The translations under genes and the position numbers were made by a program. The notes under the pieces are model-generated. The model did no database searches, had not been told where the DNA came from, and saw only the letters and a list, made by a program, of their open reading frames with translations. Shown here piece by piece: positions 40,401-52,299 of a stretch of DNA of 64,000 bases (position 1 is the stretch's first letter; every line of letters starts with the position of its first letter). This DNA comes from Pontederia crassipes (taxonomy: Eukaryota > Streptophyta > Magnoliopsida > Commelinales > Pontederiaceae). The stretch lies in assembly GCA_030549335.1 (NCBI GenBank), contig CM060198.1, forward strand, positions 38,945,853-39,009,852, in the 5' to 3' direction.

Positions 40401-42604
40401 ACCGAAGTTGAACCGTTACAATCAATGATAAAGCTCTTGGGAATTAGACTCTTAGAGTAAGGTTGAAACCACTAAGTTATAGATACTTATTACAACCTTT
40501 GGGTATCCTAAGAGGTGATAGATCCTTAGAACTTTAACTCTATTTCCAACCGAAGTTGAACCGTTACAATCAATGATAATGCACTTGGGGAATAGAGTCA
40601 TAGAGTATGGTTCAAATCTCTAAGTTATAGATACTTATTACAACCTTTGGGTATCCAAAGAGGTGATAGATCCTTAGAACTTTAACTCTATTTCCAATCG
40701 AAGTTGAACAGTTACAATCAATGATAAAGCTCTTGGAAATTAGAGTCTTAGAGTAAGCTTCAAACCACTAAGTTATAGATACTTATTACTACCTTTGGGT
40801 ATCCCAAGAGGTGATAGACCCTAAGAACTTTAACTCTATTTCCAACCGAAGCTGAACCGTTACAATCAACGATAAAGCTCTTGGGGATTAGAGTCTTAGA
40901 GTATGGTTCAAACCACGAAGTTATAGATACTTATTACAACCTTTGGGTATCCGAAGAGGTGATAGATCCTTAGAACTTTAACTCTATTTCCAACCGAAGT
41001 TGAACCGTTACAATCAATGATAAAGCTCTTGGGGATTAGAGTCTTAGAGTAAGGTTCAAACCACTAAGTTATAGATACTTATTACAACCTTTGGGTATCC
41101 TAAGAGGTGAAAGATCCTTAGAACTTTAACTCTATTTCCAACCGAAGTTGAACCGTTACAATCAATGATAAAGCTCTTGGGGATTAGACCCTTAGAGTAA
41201 GGTTGAAACCACTAAGTTATAGATACTTATTACAACCTTTGGGTATCCCAAGAGGTGATAGATCCTTAGAACTTTTACTCTATTTCCAACCGAAGTTGAA
41301 CCATTATAATCAATGATAAAGCTCTTGGGGATTAGAGTATTAGAGTAAGGTTCAAACCACTAAGTTATAGATACTTATTACAACCTTTTGGTATCCCGAA
41401 AGGTGATAGATCCTTAGAACTTTAACTCTATTTCCAACCGAAGTTGAACCATTACAATCAATGATAAAGCTCTTGGGGATTAGTCTCTTAGAGTAAGGTT
41501 CAAACCACTAAGTTATAGATAATTATTACAACCTTTGGGTATCCCAAGAGGTGATAGATCCTTAGAACTTTAACTCTATTTCCAACCGAAGTTGAACCGT
41601 TACAATCAATGATAAAGCTCTTGGGGATTAGAGTCTTAGAATAAGGTTCAAACCACTAAGTTATAGAAACTTATTACAACCTTTGGGTATCCTAAGAGGT
41701 GATAGATCCTTAGAACTTTAACTCTATTCCCAACCGAAGTAGAACCGTTACAATCGATGATAAAGCTCTTGGGGATTAGACTCTTAGAGTAAGGTTGAAA
41801 CCACTAAGTTATAGATACTTATTACAACCTTTGGGTATCCCAAGAGGTGATAGATCCTTAGAACTTTAACTCTATTTCCAACCGAAGTTGAACCGTTACA
41901 ATCAATGATAAAGCTCTTGGGGATTAGAGTCTTAGAGTAAGGTTCAAACCACTAAGTTATAGATACTTATTACTAACTTTGGTTATCCCAAGAGGTGATA
42001 GATCCTTAGAACTTTAACTCTATTTCCAACCGAAGTTGAACCGTTACAATCAATGATAAAGCTCTTGGGGATTAGACTCTTAGAGTAAGGTTCAAACCAC
42101 TAAATTATAGATACTTATTACAACTTTTGGGTATCCCAAGAGGTGATAGATTCTTGGAACTTTAACTCTATTTCCAACCGAAGTTAAACCGTTACAATCA
42201 ATGATAAAGCTCTTGGGGATTAGAGTCTTAGAGTAAGGTTCAAACCACTAAGTTATACATACTTATTACAACATTTGGGTATCCTAAGAGGTGATAGATC
42301 CTTAGAACTTTAACTCTATTTTCAACCGAAGTTGAACCGTTACAATCAATGATAAAGCTCTTGGGGATTAGAGTCTTAGAGTAAGGTTCAAACCACCAAG
42401 TTATACATACTTATTACAACCTTTGGGTATCCTAAGAGTTGATAGATCCTTAGACCTATAACTCTATTTCCAACCGAAGTTAAACCGTTACAATCAATGA
42501 TAATGCTCTTGGGGAATAGAGTCATAGAGTAAGGTTCAAATCTCTAAGTTATAGATACTTGTTACAACCTTTGGGTATCCAAAGAGGTGATAGATCCTTA
42601 GAAC
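37411..42604 (+). repeat. D-type block followed by a C/D hybrid block
   Basis: From about 37411 to 39865 the order matches D2 at about 29000-31450: GGGTATACTAAG, the 8-bp-deleted monomer, AACTTTTACTC, CTTTTGGTATCCCGAG, TAGTCTCTTA, TAGAAACTT, ATTCCCAACC, ACATTTGGG, AGTTAAACC, ACAAACTTTGGG and CTTAGGGATTAG. At about 39868 a 20-bp deletion coincides with a switch to the C order (GGTTGAAACC, then AATGC, CCAAAG, TTTCAAACC, CATGAAG, TAAGCTTC near 40754, TGAAAGATCC near 41107). From about 41390 D markers return (CTTTTGGTATCCCGAA). The block ends near 42604, where a GAAGTTGGACC monomer appears. Confidence 0.75.
39846..39885 (+). repeat. Monomer with a 20-bp deletion at a block junction
   Basis: CTCTTGGGATTGAAACC replaces the longer normal run, removing 20 bp that include the whole TTAGAGTC/TTAGAGTA direct repeat. 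The monomer before is of D type and the sequence after is of C type, so the scar lies at a switch between HOR families. By removing stop codons it creates the longest reading frame in the window, 67 codons on the minus strand (39808-40011), which I do not regard as a gene. Confidence 0.85.
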
Positions 42605-43754
42605 TTTAACTCTATTTCCAATCGAAGTTGGACCATTACAATCAATGATAAAGCTCTTGGGGATTAGAGTATTAGAGTAAGGTTCAAACCACTAAGTTAT
42701 ATATACTTATTACAACCTTTGGGTATCCTAACAGGTGATAGATCCTTAGAACTTTAACTCTATTCCCAACCGAAGTAGAACCGTTACAATCGATGATAAA
42801 GCTCTTGGGGATTAGACACTTAGAGTAAGGTTCAAACCACTAAGTTATAGATACTTATTACAACCTTTGGGTATCCCAAGAGGTGATAGATCCTTAGAAC
42901 TTTAACTCTATTTCCAACCGAAGTTGAACCGTTACAATCAATGATAAAGCTCTTGGGGATTAGACTCTTAGAGTAAGGTTCAAACCACTAAGTTATACAT
43001 ACTTATTACAACCTTTGGGTATCCCAAGAGGTGATAGATCCTTAGAACTTTAACTCTATTCCCAACCGAAGTAGAACCGTTACAATCGATGATAAAGCTC
43101 TTGGGGATTAGACTCTTAGAGTAAGGTTGAAACCGCTAAGTTATAGATACTTATTACAACCTTTGGGTATCCCAAGAGGTGATAGATCCTTAGAACTTTA
43201 ACTCTATTTCCAACCGAAGTCGAACCGTTACAATCAATGATAAAGCTCTTGGCGATTAGAGTCTTAGAGTAAGGTTCAAACCACTAAGTTATAGATACTT
43301 ATTACAACCTTTGGGTATCCTAAGAGGTGATAGATCCTTAGAACTTTAACTCTATTTCCAATCGAAGTTGAACCGTTACAATCAATGATAAAGCTCTTGG
43401 GGATTAGAGTCTTAGAGTAAGGTTCCAACCACTAAGTTATAGATACTTATTAGTACCTTTGGGTTTCCCAAGAGGTGATAGATCCTTAGAACTTTAACTC
43501 TATTTCCAACCGAAGCTGAACCGTTACAATCAACGACAAACTCTTGGGGATTAGAGTCTTAGAGTATGGTTCAAACCACTAAGTTATAGATACTTATGAC
43601 AACCTTTGGGTATCCCAAGAGGTGATAGATCCTTAGAACTTTAACTCTATTTCCAACCGAAGTTGAACCGTTACAATCAATGATAAAGCTCTTGGAGATT
43701 AGACTCTTAGAGTAAGGTTCAAACCACTAAGTTATAGATACTTATTACAACCTT
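42605..43754 (+). repeat. Transition segment linking to a block near 51.2 kb
   Basis: About eight monomers with the run GAAGTTGGACCATTAC, TATATATACTTATT, CCTAACAGGTG and GACACTTAGAG. The same run recurs at about 51200-51400; CTAACAGG lies 8584 bp apart (42729 and 51313), exactly 58 monomers. The second half (GGTTCCAACC near 43421, GGGTTTCCC near 43461) is a diverged relative of HOR G one period further left, with a one-base loss in GACAAACTCTTGG near 43536. Confidence 0.7.
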
Positions 43755-46700
43755 CGGGTATCCTAAGAGGTGATAGATCCTTAGAACTTTAACTCTATTT
43801 CCAACCGAAGTTGAACCGTTACAATCAATGATAAAGCTCTTGGGGATTAGACTCTTAGAGTAAGGTTGAAACCACTAAGTTATAGATACTTATTACAACC
43901 TTTGGGTACCCCAAGAGGTGATGGATCCTTAGAACTTGAACTCTATTTCCAACCGAAGTTGAACCGTTACAATCAATGATAAAGCTCTTGGGGATTAGAG
44001 TCTTAGAGTAAGGTTCAAACCACTAAGTTATACATACTTATTACAACCTTTGGGTATCCTAAGAGGTGATAGATCCTTAGAACTTTAACTCTATTTCCAA
44101 CCGAAGTTGAACCGTTACAATCAATGATAAAGCTCTTGGGGATTAGTCTCTTAGAGTAAGGTTCAAACCACTAAGTTATAGATAATTATTACAACCTTTG
44201 GGTATCCCAAGAGGTGATAGATCCTTAGAACTTTAACTCTATTTCCAACCGTAGTTGAACCGTTACAATCAATGATAAAGCTCTTGGGGATTAGAGTCTT
44301 AGAGTAAGGTTCAAACCACTAAGTTATAGAAACTTATTACAACCTTTGGGTATCCTAAGAGGTGATAGATCCTTAGAACTTTAACTCTATTCCCAAACGA
44401 AGTAGAACCGTTACAATCGATGATAAAGCTCTTGGGGATTAGACTCTTAGAGTAAGGTTGAAACCACTAAGTTATAGATACTTAGTACAACCTTTGGGTA
44501 TCCCAAGAGGTGATAGATCCTTAGAACTTTAACTCTATTTCCAACCGAAGTTGAACCATTACAATCAATGATAAATCTCTTGGGGATTAGAGTCTTAGAG
44601 TAAGGTTCAAACCACTAAGTTATAGATACTTATTACTACCTTTGGTTATCCCAAGAGGTGATAGATCCTTAGAACTTTAACTCTATTTCCAACCGAAGTT
44701 GAACCGTTACAATCAATGATAAAGCTCTTGGGGATTAGACTCTTAGAGTAAGGTTCAAACCACTAAATTATAGATACTTATTAGAACTTTTGGGTATCCC
44801 AAGAGGTGATAGATTCTTGGAACTTTAACTCTATTTCCAACCGAAGTTGAACCGTTACAATCAATGATAAAGCTCTTGGGGATTAGAGTCTTAGAGTAAG
44901 GTTCAAACCACTAAGTTATACATACTTATTACAACATTTGGGTATCCTAAGAGGTGACAGATCCTTAGAACTTTAACTCTATTTTCAACCGAAGTTGAAC
45001 CGTTACAATCAATGATAAAGCTCTTGGGGATTAGAGTCTTAAGAGTAAGGTTCAAACCACTAAGTTATACATACTTATTACAACCTTTGGGTATCCTAAG
45101 AGGTGATAGATCCTTAGAACTATAACTCTATTTCCAACCGAAGTTAAACCGTTACAATCAATGATAATGCTCTTGGGGAATAGAGTCATAGAGTAAGGTT
45201 CAAATCTCTAAGTTATGGATACTTGTTACAACCTTTGGGTATCCAAAGAGGTGATAGATCCTTAGAACTTTAACTCTATTTCCAATCGAAGTTGAACAGT
45301 TACAATCAATGATAAAGCTCTTGGGAATTAGAGTCTTAGAGTAAGGTTCAAACCACTAAGTTATAGATACTTATTACTACCTTTGGGTATCCCAAGAGGT
45401 GATAGATCCTAAGAACTTTAACTCTATTCCCAACCGAAGCTGAACCGTTACAATCAACGATATAGCTCTTGGGGATTAGAGTCTTAGAGTATGGTTCAAA
45501 CCACTAAGTTATAGATACTTATTACAACCTTTGGGTATCCCAAGAGGTGATAGATCCTTAGAACTTTAACTCTATTTCCAACCGAAGTTGAACCGTTACA
45601 ATCAATGATAAAGCTCTTGGGGATTAGACTCTTAGAGTAAGGTTGAAACCACTAAGTTATAGATACTTATTACAACCTTTGGGTATCCTAAGAGGTGATA
45701 GATCCTTAGAACTTTAACTCTATTCCCAACCAAAGTAGAACCGTTACAATCGATGATAAAGCTCTTGGGGATTAGACTCTTATAGTAAGGTTGAAACCAC
45801 TAAGTTATAGATACTTATTACAACCTTTGGGTATCCCAAGAGGTGATAGATCCTTAGAACTTTAACTCTATTTCCAACCGAAGTTGAACCGTTACAATCA
45901 ATGATAAAGCTCTTGGCAATTAGAATCTTAGAGTAAGGTTCAAACCACTAAGTTATAGATACTTATTACAACCTTTGGGTATCCTAAGAGGTGATAGATC
46001 CTTAGAACTTTAACTCTATTTCCAACCGAAGTTGAACCGTTACAATCAATGATAAAGCTCTTGGGAATTAGAGTCTTAGAGTAAGGTTCCAACCACTAAG
46101 TTATAGATACTTATCACTACCTTTGGGTTTCCCAAGAGGTGATAGATCCTTAGAACTTTAACTCTATTTCCAACCGAAGCTGAACCGTTACAATCAACGA
46201 TAAAGCTCTTGGGGATTAGAGTCTTAGAGTATGGTTCAAACCACTAAGTTATAGATACTTATTACAACCTTTGGGTATCCCAAGAGGTGATAGATCCTTA
46301 GAACTTTAACTCTATTTCCAACCGAAGTTGAACCGTTACAATCAATGATAAAGCTCTTGGGGATTAGACTCTTAGAGTAAGGTTCAAACCACTAAGTTAT
46401 AGATACTTGTTACAACATTCGGGTATCCTAAGAGGTGATAGATCCTTAGAACTTTAACTCTATTTCCAACCGAAGTTGAACCGTTACAATCAATGATAAA
46501 GCTCTTGGGGATTAGACTCTTAGAGTAAGGTTGAAACCACTAAGTTATAGATACTTATTACAACCTTTGGGTACCCCAAGAGGTGATGGATCCTTAGAAC
46601 TTGAACTCTATTTCCAACCGAAGTTGAACCGTTACAATCAATGATAAAGCTCTTGGGGATTAGAGTCTTAGAGTAAGGTTCAAACCACTAAGTTATACAT

Positions 46701-49175
46701 ACTTATTACAACCTTTGGGTATCCTAAGAGGTGATAGATCCTTAGAACTTTAACTCTATTTCCAACCGAAGTTGAACCGTTACAATCAATGATAAAGCTC
46801 TTGGGGATTAGTCTCTTAGAGTAAGGTTCAAACCACTAAGTTATAGATAATTATTACAACCTTTGGGTATCCCAAGAGGTGATAGATCCTTAGAACTTTA
46901 ACTCTATTTCCAACCGTAGTTGAACCGTTACAATCAATGATAAAGCTCTTGGGGATTAGAGTCTTAGAGTAAGGTTCAAACCACTAAGTTATAGAAACTT
47001 ATTACAACCTTTGGGTATCCTAAGAGGTGATAGATCCTTAGAACTTTAACTCTATTCCCAAACGAAGTAGAACCGTTACAATCGATGATAAAGCTCTTGG
47101 GGATTAGACTCTTAGAGTAAGGTTGAAACCACTAAGTTATAGATACTTAGTACAACCTTTGGGTATCCCAAGAGGTGATAGATCCTTAGAACTTTAACTC
47201 TATTTCCAACCGAAGTTGAACCATTACAATCAATGATAAATCTCTTGGGGATTAGAGTCTTAGAGTAAGGTTCAAACCACTAAGTTATAGATACTTATTA
47301 CTACCTTTGGTTATCCCAAGAGGTGATAGATCCTTAGAACTTTAACTCTATTTCCAACCGAAGTTGAACCGTTACAATCAATGATAAAGCTCTTGGGGAT
47401 TAGACTCTTAGAGTAAGGTTCAAACCACTAAATTATAGATACTTATTAGAACTTTTGGGTATCCCAAGAGGTGATAGATTCTTGGAACTTTAACTCTATT
47501 TCCAACCGAAGTTGAACCGTTACAATCAATGATAAAGCTCTTGGGGATTAGAGTCTTAGAGTAAGGTTCAAACCACTAAGTTATACATACTTATTACAAC
47601 ATTTGGGTATCCTAAGAGGTGACAGATCCTTAGAACTTTAACTCTATTTTCAACCGAAGTTGAACCGTTACAATCAATGATAAAGCTCTTGGGGATTAGA
47701 GTCTTAAGAGTAAGGTTCAAACCACTAAGTTATACATACTTATTACAACCTTTGGGTATCCTAAGAGGTGATAGATCCTTAGAACTATAACTCTATTTCC
47801 AACCGAAGTTAAACCGTTACAATCAATGATAATGCTCTTGGGGAATAGAGTCATAGAGTAAGGTTCAAATCTCTAAGTTATGGATACTTGTTACAACCTT
47901 TGGGTATCCAAAGAGGTGATAGATCCTTAGAACTTTAACTCTATTTCCAATCGAAGTTGAACAGTTACAATCAATGATAAAGCTCTTGGGAATTAGAGTC
48001 TTAGAGTAAGGTTCAAACCACTAAGTTATAGATACTTATTACTACCTTTGGGTATCCCAAGAGGTGATAGATCCTAAGAACTTTAACTCTATTCCCAACC
48101 GAAGCTGAACCGTTACAATCAACGATATAGCTCTTGGGGATTAGAGTCTTAGAGTATGGTTCAAACCACTAAGTTATAGATACTTATTACAACCTTTGGG
48201 TATCCCAAGAGGTGATAGATCCTTAGAACTTTAACTCTATTTCCAACCGAAGTTGAACCGTTACAATCAATGATAAAGCTCTTGGGGATTAGACTCTTAG
48301 AGTAAGGTTGAAACCACTAAGTTATAGATACTTATTACAACCTTTGGGTATCCTAAGAGGTGATAGATCCTTAGAACTTTAACTCTATTCCCAACCAAAG
48401 TAGAACCGTTACAATCGATGATAAAGCTCTTGGGGATTAGACTCTTATAGTAAGGTTGAAACCACTAAGTTATAGATACTTATTACAACCTTTGGGTATC
48501 CCAAGAGGTGATAGATCCTTAGAACTTTAACTCTATTTCCAACCGAAGTTGAACCGTTACAATCAATGATAAAGCTCTTGGCAATTAGAATCTTAGAGTA
48601 AGGTTCAAACCACTAAGTTATAGATACTTATTACAACCTTTGGGTATCCTAAGAGGTGATAGATCCTTAGAACTTTAACTCTATTTCCAACCGAAGTTGA
48701 ACCGTTACAATCAATGATAAAGCTCTTGGGAATTAGAGTCTTAGAGTAAGGTTCCAACCACTAAGTTATAGATACTTATCACTACCTTTGGGTTTCCCAA
48801 GAGGTGATAGATCCTTAGAACTTTAACTCTATTTCCAACCGAAGCTGAACCGTTACAATCAACGATAAAGCTCTTGGGGATTAGAGTCTTAGAGTATGGT
48901 TCAAACCACTAAGTTATAGATACTTATTACAACCTTTGGGTATCCCAAGAGGTGATAGATCCTTAGAACTTTAACTCTATTTCCAACCGAAGTTGAACCG
49001 TTACAATCAATGATAAAGCTCTTGGGGATTAGACTCTTAGAGTAAGGTTCAAACCACTAAGTTATAGATACTTGTTACAACATTCGGGTATCCTAAGAGG
49101 TGATAGATCCTTAGAACTTTAACTCTATTTCCAACCGAAGTTGAACCGTTACAATCAATGATAAAGCTCTTGGGG
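43755..49175 (+). repeat. Higher-order repeat G, two nearly identical 18-monomer copies
   Basis: G1 is about 43755-46419 and G2 about 46420-49084, at offset 2665 bp (18 x 148 plus 1). The extra base is the inserted A in GTCTTAAGAGTAAGG (about 45037 and 47702). All rare variants I checked agree in both copies: GGGTACCCCAAG with GATGGATCC, CCGTAGTTG, CCCAAACGAAG, CTTAGTACAACC, AAATCTCTTGG, TTAGAACTTTTGG, GTGACAGATCC, TATGGATACTTG, ATTCCCAACCGAAGC, CTTATAGTAAGG, GGCAATTAGAATC and TATCACTACCTTTGGG. The match runs past the second period to about 49175, then G2 leaves the pattern. Sequence left of 43755 is related but diverged. This is the youngest large duplication in the window by eye. Confidence 0.9.
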
Positions 49176-52100
49176 ATTAGAGTCTTAGAGTAAGGTTCAA
49201 ACCACTAAGTTATACATACTTATTACAACCTTTGGGTATCCTAAGAGGTGATAGATCCTTAGAACTTTAACTCTATTTCCAACCGAAGTTGAACCGTTAC
49301 AATCAATGATAAAGCTCTTGGGGATTAGAGTCTTAGAGTAAGGTTCAAACCACTTAGTTATAGATACTTATTACTACCTTTGGGTATCCCAAGAGGTGAT
49401 CGATCCTTAGAACTTTAACTCTATTTCCAACCGAAGTTGAACCGTTACAATCAATGATAAAGCTCTTGGGGATTAGACTCTTAGAGTAAGGTTTAAACCA
49501 CTAAGTTATTGATACTTATTACAACCTTTGGGTATCCCAAGAGGTGATAGATCCTTAGAAATTTAACTCTATTTCCAACCGAAGTTGAACCGTTACAATC
49601 AATGATAAAGCTCTTGGGAATTAGAGTCTTAGAGTAAGGTTCAAATCACTAAGTTATAGATACTTATTACAACCTTTGGGTATCCCAAGAGGTGATAGAT
49701 CCTTAGAACTTTAACTCTATTCCCAACCGAAGTAGAACCGTTACAATCGATGATAAAGCTCTTGGGGATTACACTCTTAGAGTAAGGTTGAAACCACTAA
49801 GTTATAGATACTTATTACAACCTTTGGGTATCCCAAGAGGTGATAGATCCTTAGAACTTTAACTCTATTTCCAACCGAAGTTGAACCGTTACAATCAATG
49901 ATAAAGCTCTTGGGGATTAGAGTATTAGAGTAAGGTTCAAACCACTAAGTTATAGATACTTATTACAACCTTTGGGTATCCTAAGAGGTGATAGATCCTT
50001 AGAACTTTAACTCTATTTCCAACCGAAGTTGAACCGTTACAATCAATGATAAAGTCTTGGGGATTAGAGTCTTAGAGTAAGGTTCCAACCACTAAGTTAT
50101 AGATACTTATTACTACCTTTGGGTTTCCCAAGAGGTGATAGATCCTTAGAACTTTAACTCTATTTCCAACCGAAGCTCAACCGTTACAATCAACGATAAA
50201 GCTCTTGGGGATTAGAGTCTTAGAGTATGGTTCAAACCACTAAGTTATAGATACTTATTACAACCTTTGGGTATCCCAAGAGGTGATAGATCCTTAGAAC
50301 TTTAACTCTATTTCCAACCGAAGTTGAACCGTTACAATCAATGATAAAGCTCTTGGGGATTAGACTCTTAGAGTAAGGTTCAAACCACTAAGTTATAGAT
50401 ACTTATTACTAACTTTGGTTATCCCAAGAGGTGATAGATCCTTAGAACTTTAACTCTATTTCCAACCGAAGTTGAACCGTTACAATCAATGATAAAGCTC
50501 TTGGGGATTAGACTCTTAGAGTAAGGTTCAAACCACTAAGTTATAGATACTTATTACAACCTTTGGGTATCCCAAGAGGTGATAGATTCTTGGAACTTTA
50601 ACTCTATTTCCAACCGAAGTTGAACCGTTACAATCAATGATAAAGCTCTTGGGGATCAGAGTCTTAGAGTAAGGTTCAAACCACTAAATTATACATACTT
50701 ATTACAACCTTTGGGTATCCTAAGAGGTGATAGATCCTTAGAACTTTAACTCTATTTCCGACCGAAGTTGAACCGTTACAATCAATGATAAAGCTCTTGG
50801 GGATTAGAGTCTTAGAGTAAGGTTCAAACAACTAAGTTATAGATACTTATTACCACGTTTGGGTATACCAAGAGGTGATAGATCCTTAGAACTTTAACTC
50901 TATTTCCAACCGAAGTTGAACCGTTACAATCAATGATAATGCTCTTGGGGATTAGAGTCTTAGAGTAAGGTTCAACCCACTAAGTTATAGATACTTATTA
51001 CAACCTTTGGGTATCCTAAGAGCTGATAGATCCTTAGAACTTTAACTCTATTTCCAACCGAAGTTGAACCGTTACAATCAATGATAAAGCTCTTGGGGAT
51101 TAGAGTCTTAGAGTAAGGTTCAAACCACTAAGTTAAAGATACTTATTACTACTTTTGGGTATCCCAAAAGGTGATAGATCCTTAGAACTTTAACTCTATT
51201 TCCAACCGAAGTTGGACCATTACAATCAATGATAAAGCTCTTGGGGATTAGAGTATTAGAGTAAGGTTCAAACCACTAAGTTATATATACTTATTACAAC
51301 CTTTGGGTATCCTAACAGGTGATAGATCCTTAGAACTTTAACTCTATTCCCAACCGAAGTAGAACCGTTACAATCGATGATAAAGCTCTTGAGGATTAGA
51401 CACTTAGAGTAAGGTTGAAACCACTAAGTTATAGATACTTATTACAACCTTTGGGTATCCCAAGAGGTGATAGATCCTTAGAACTTTAACTCTATTTCCA
51501 ACCGAAGTTGAACCGTTACAATCAATGATAAAGCTCTTGGGGATTAGAGTCTTAGAGTAAGGTTCAAACCACTAAGTTATACATACTTATTACAACCTTT
51601 GGGTATCCTAAGAGGTGATAGATCCTTAGAACTTTAACTCTATTTCCAACCGAAGTTGAACCGTTACAATCAATGATAAAGCTCTTGGGGATTAGAGTCT
51701 TAGAGTAAGGTTCAAACCACTAAGTTATAGATACTTATTACTACCTTTGGTTATCCCAAGAGGTGATAGATCCTTAGAACTTTAACTCTATTCCCAACCG
51801 AAGTAGAACCGTTACAATCGATGATAAAGCTCTTGGGGATTAAACTCTTAGAGTAAGGTTGAAACCACTAAGTTATAGATACTTATTACAACCTTTGGGT
51901 ATCCCAAGAGGTGATAGATCCTTAGAACTTTAACTCTATTTCCAACCGAAGTTGAACCGTTACAATCAATGATAAAGCTCTTGGGGATTAGACTGTTAGA
52001 GTATGGTTCAAACAACTAAGTTATAGATACTTATTACAACCTTTGGGTATCCCAAGTGGTGATAGATCCTTAGAACTTTAACTCTATTTTCAACCGAAGT

Positions 52101-52299
52101 TGAACCGTTACAATCAATGACAAAGCTCTTGGAGATTAGAGTCTTAGAGTAAGGTTCAAACCACTAAGTTATACATACTTATTGCAACCTTTGGGTATCC
52201 TAAGAGGTAATAGATCCTTAGAACTTTAACTCTATTTCCAACCGAAGTCAAACCGTTACAATCAATGATAAAGCTCTTGGGGATTAGAGTCTTGGAGTA

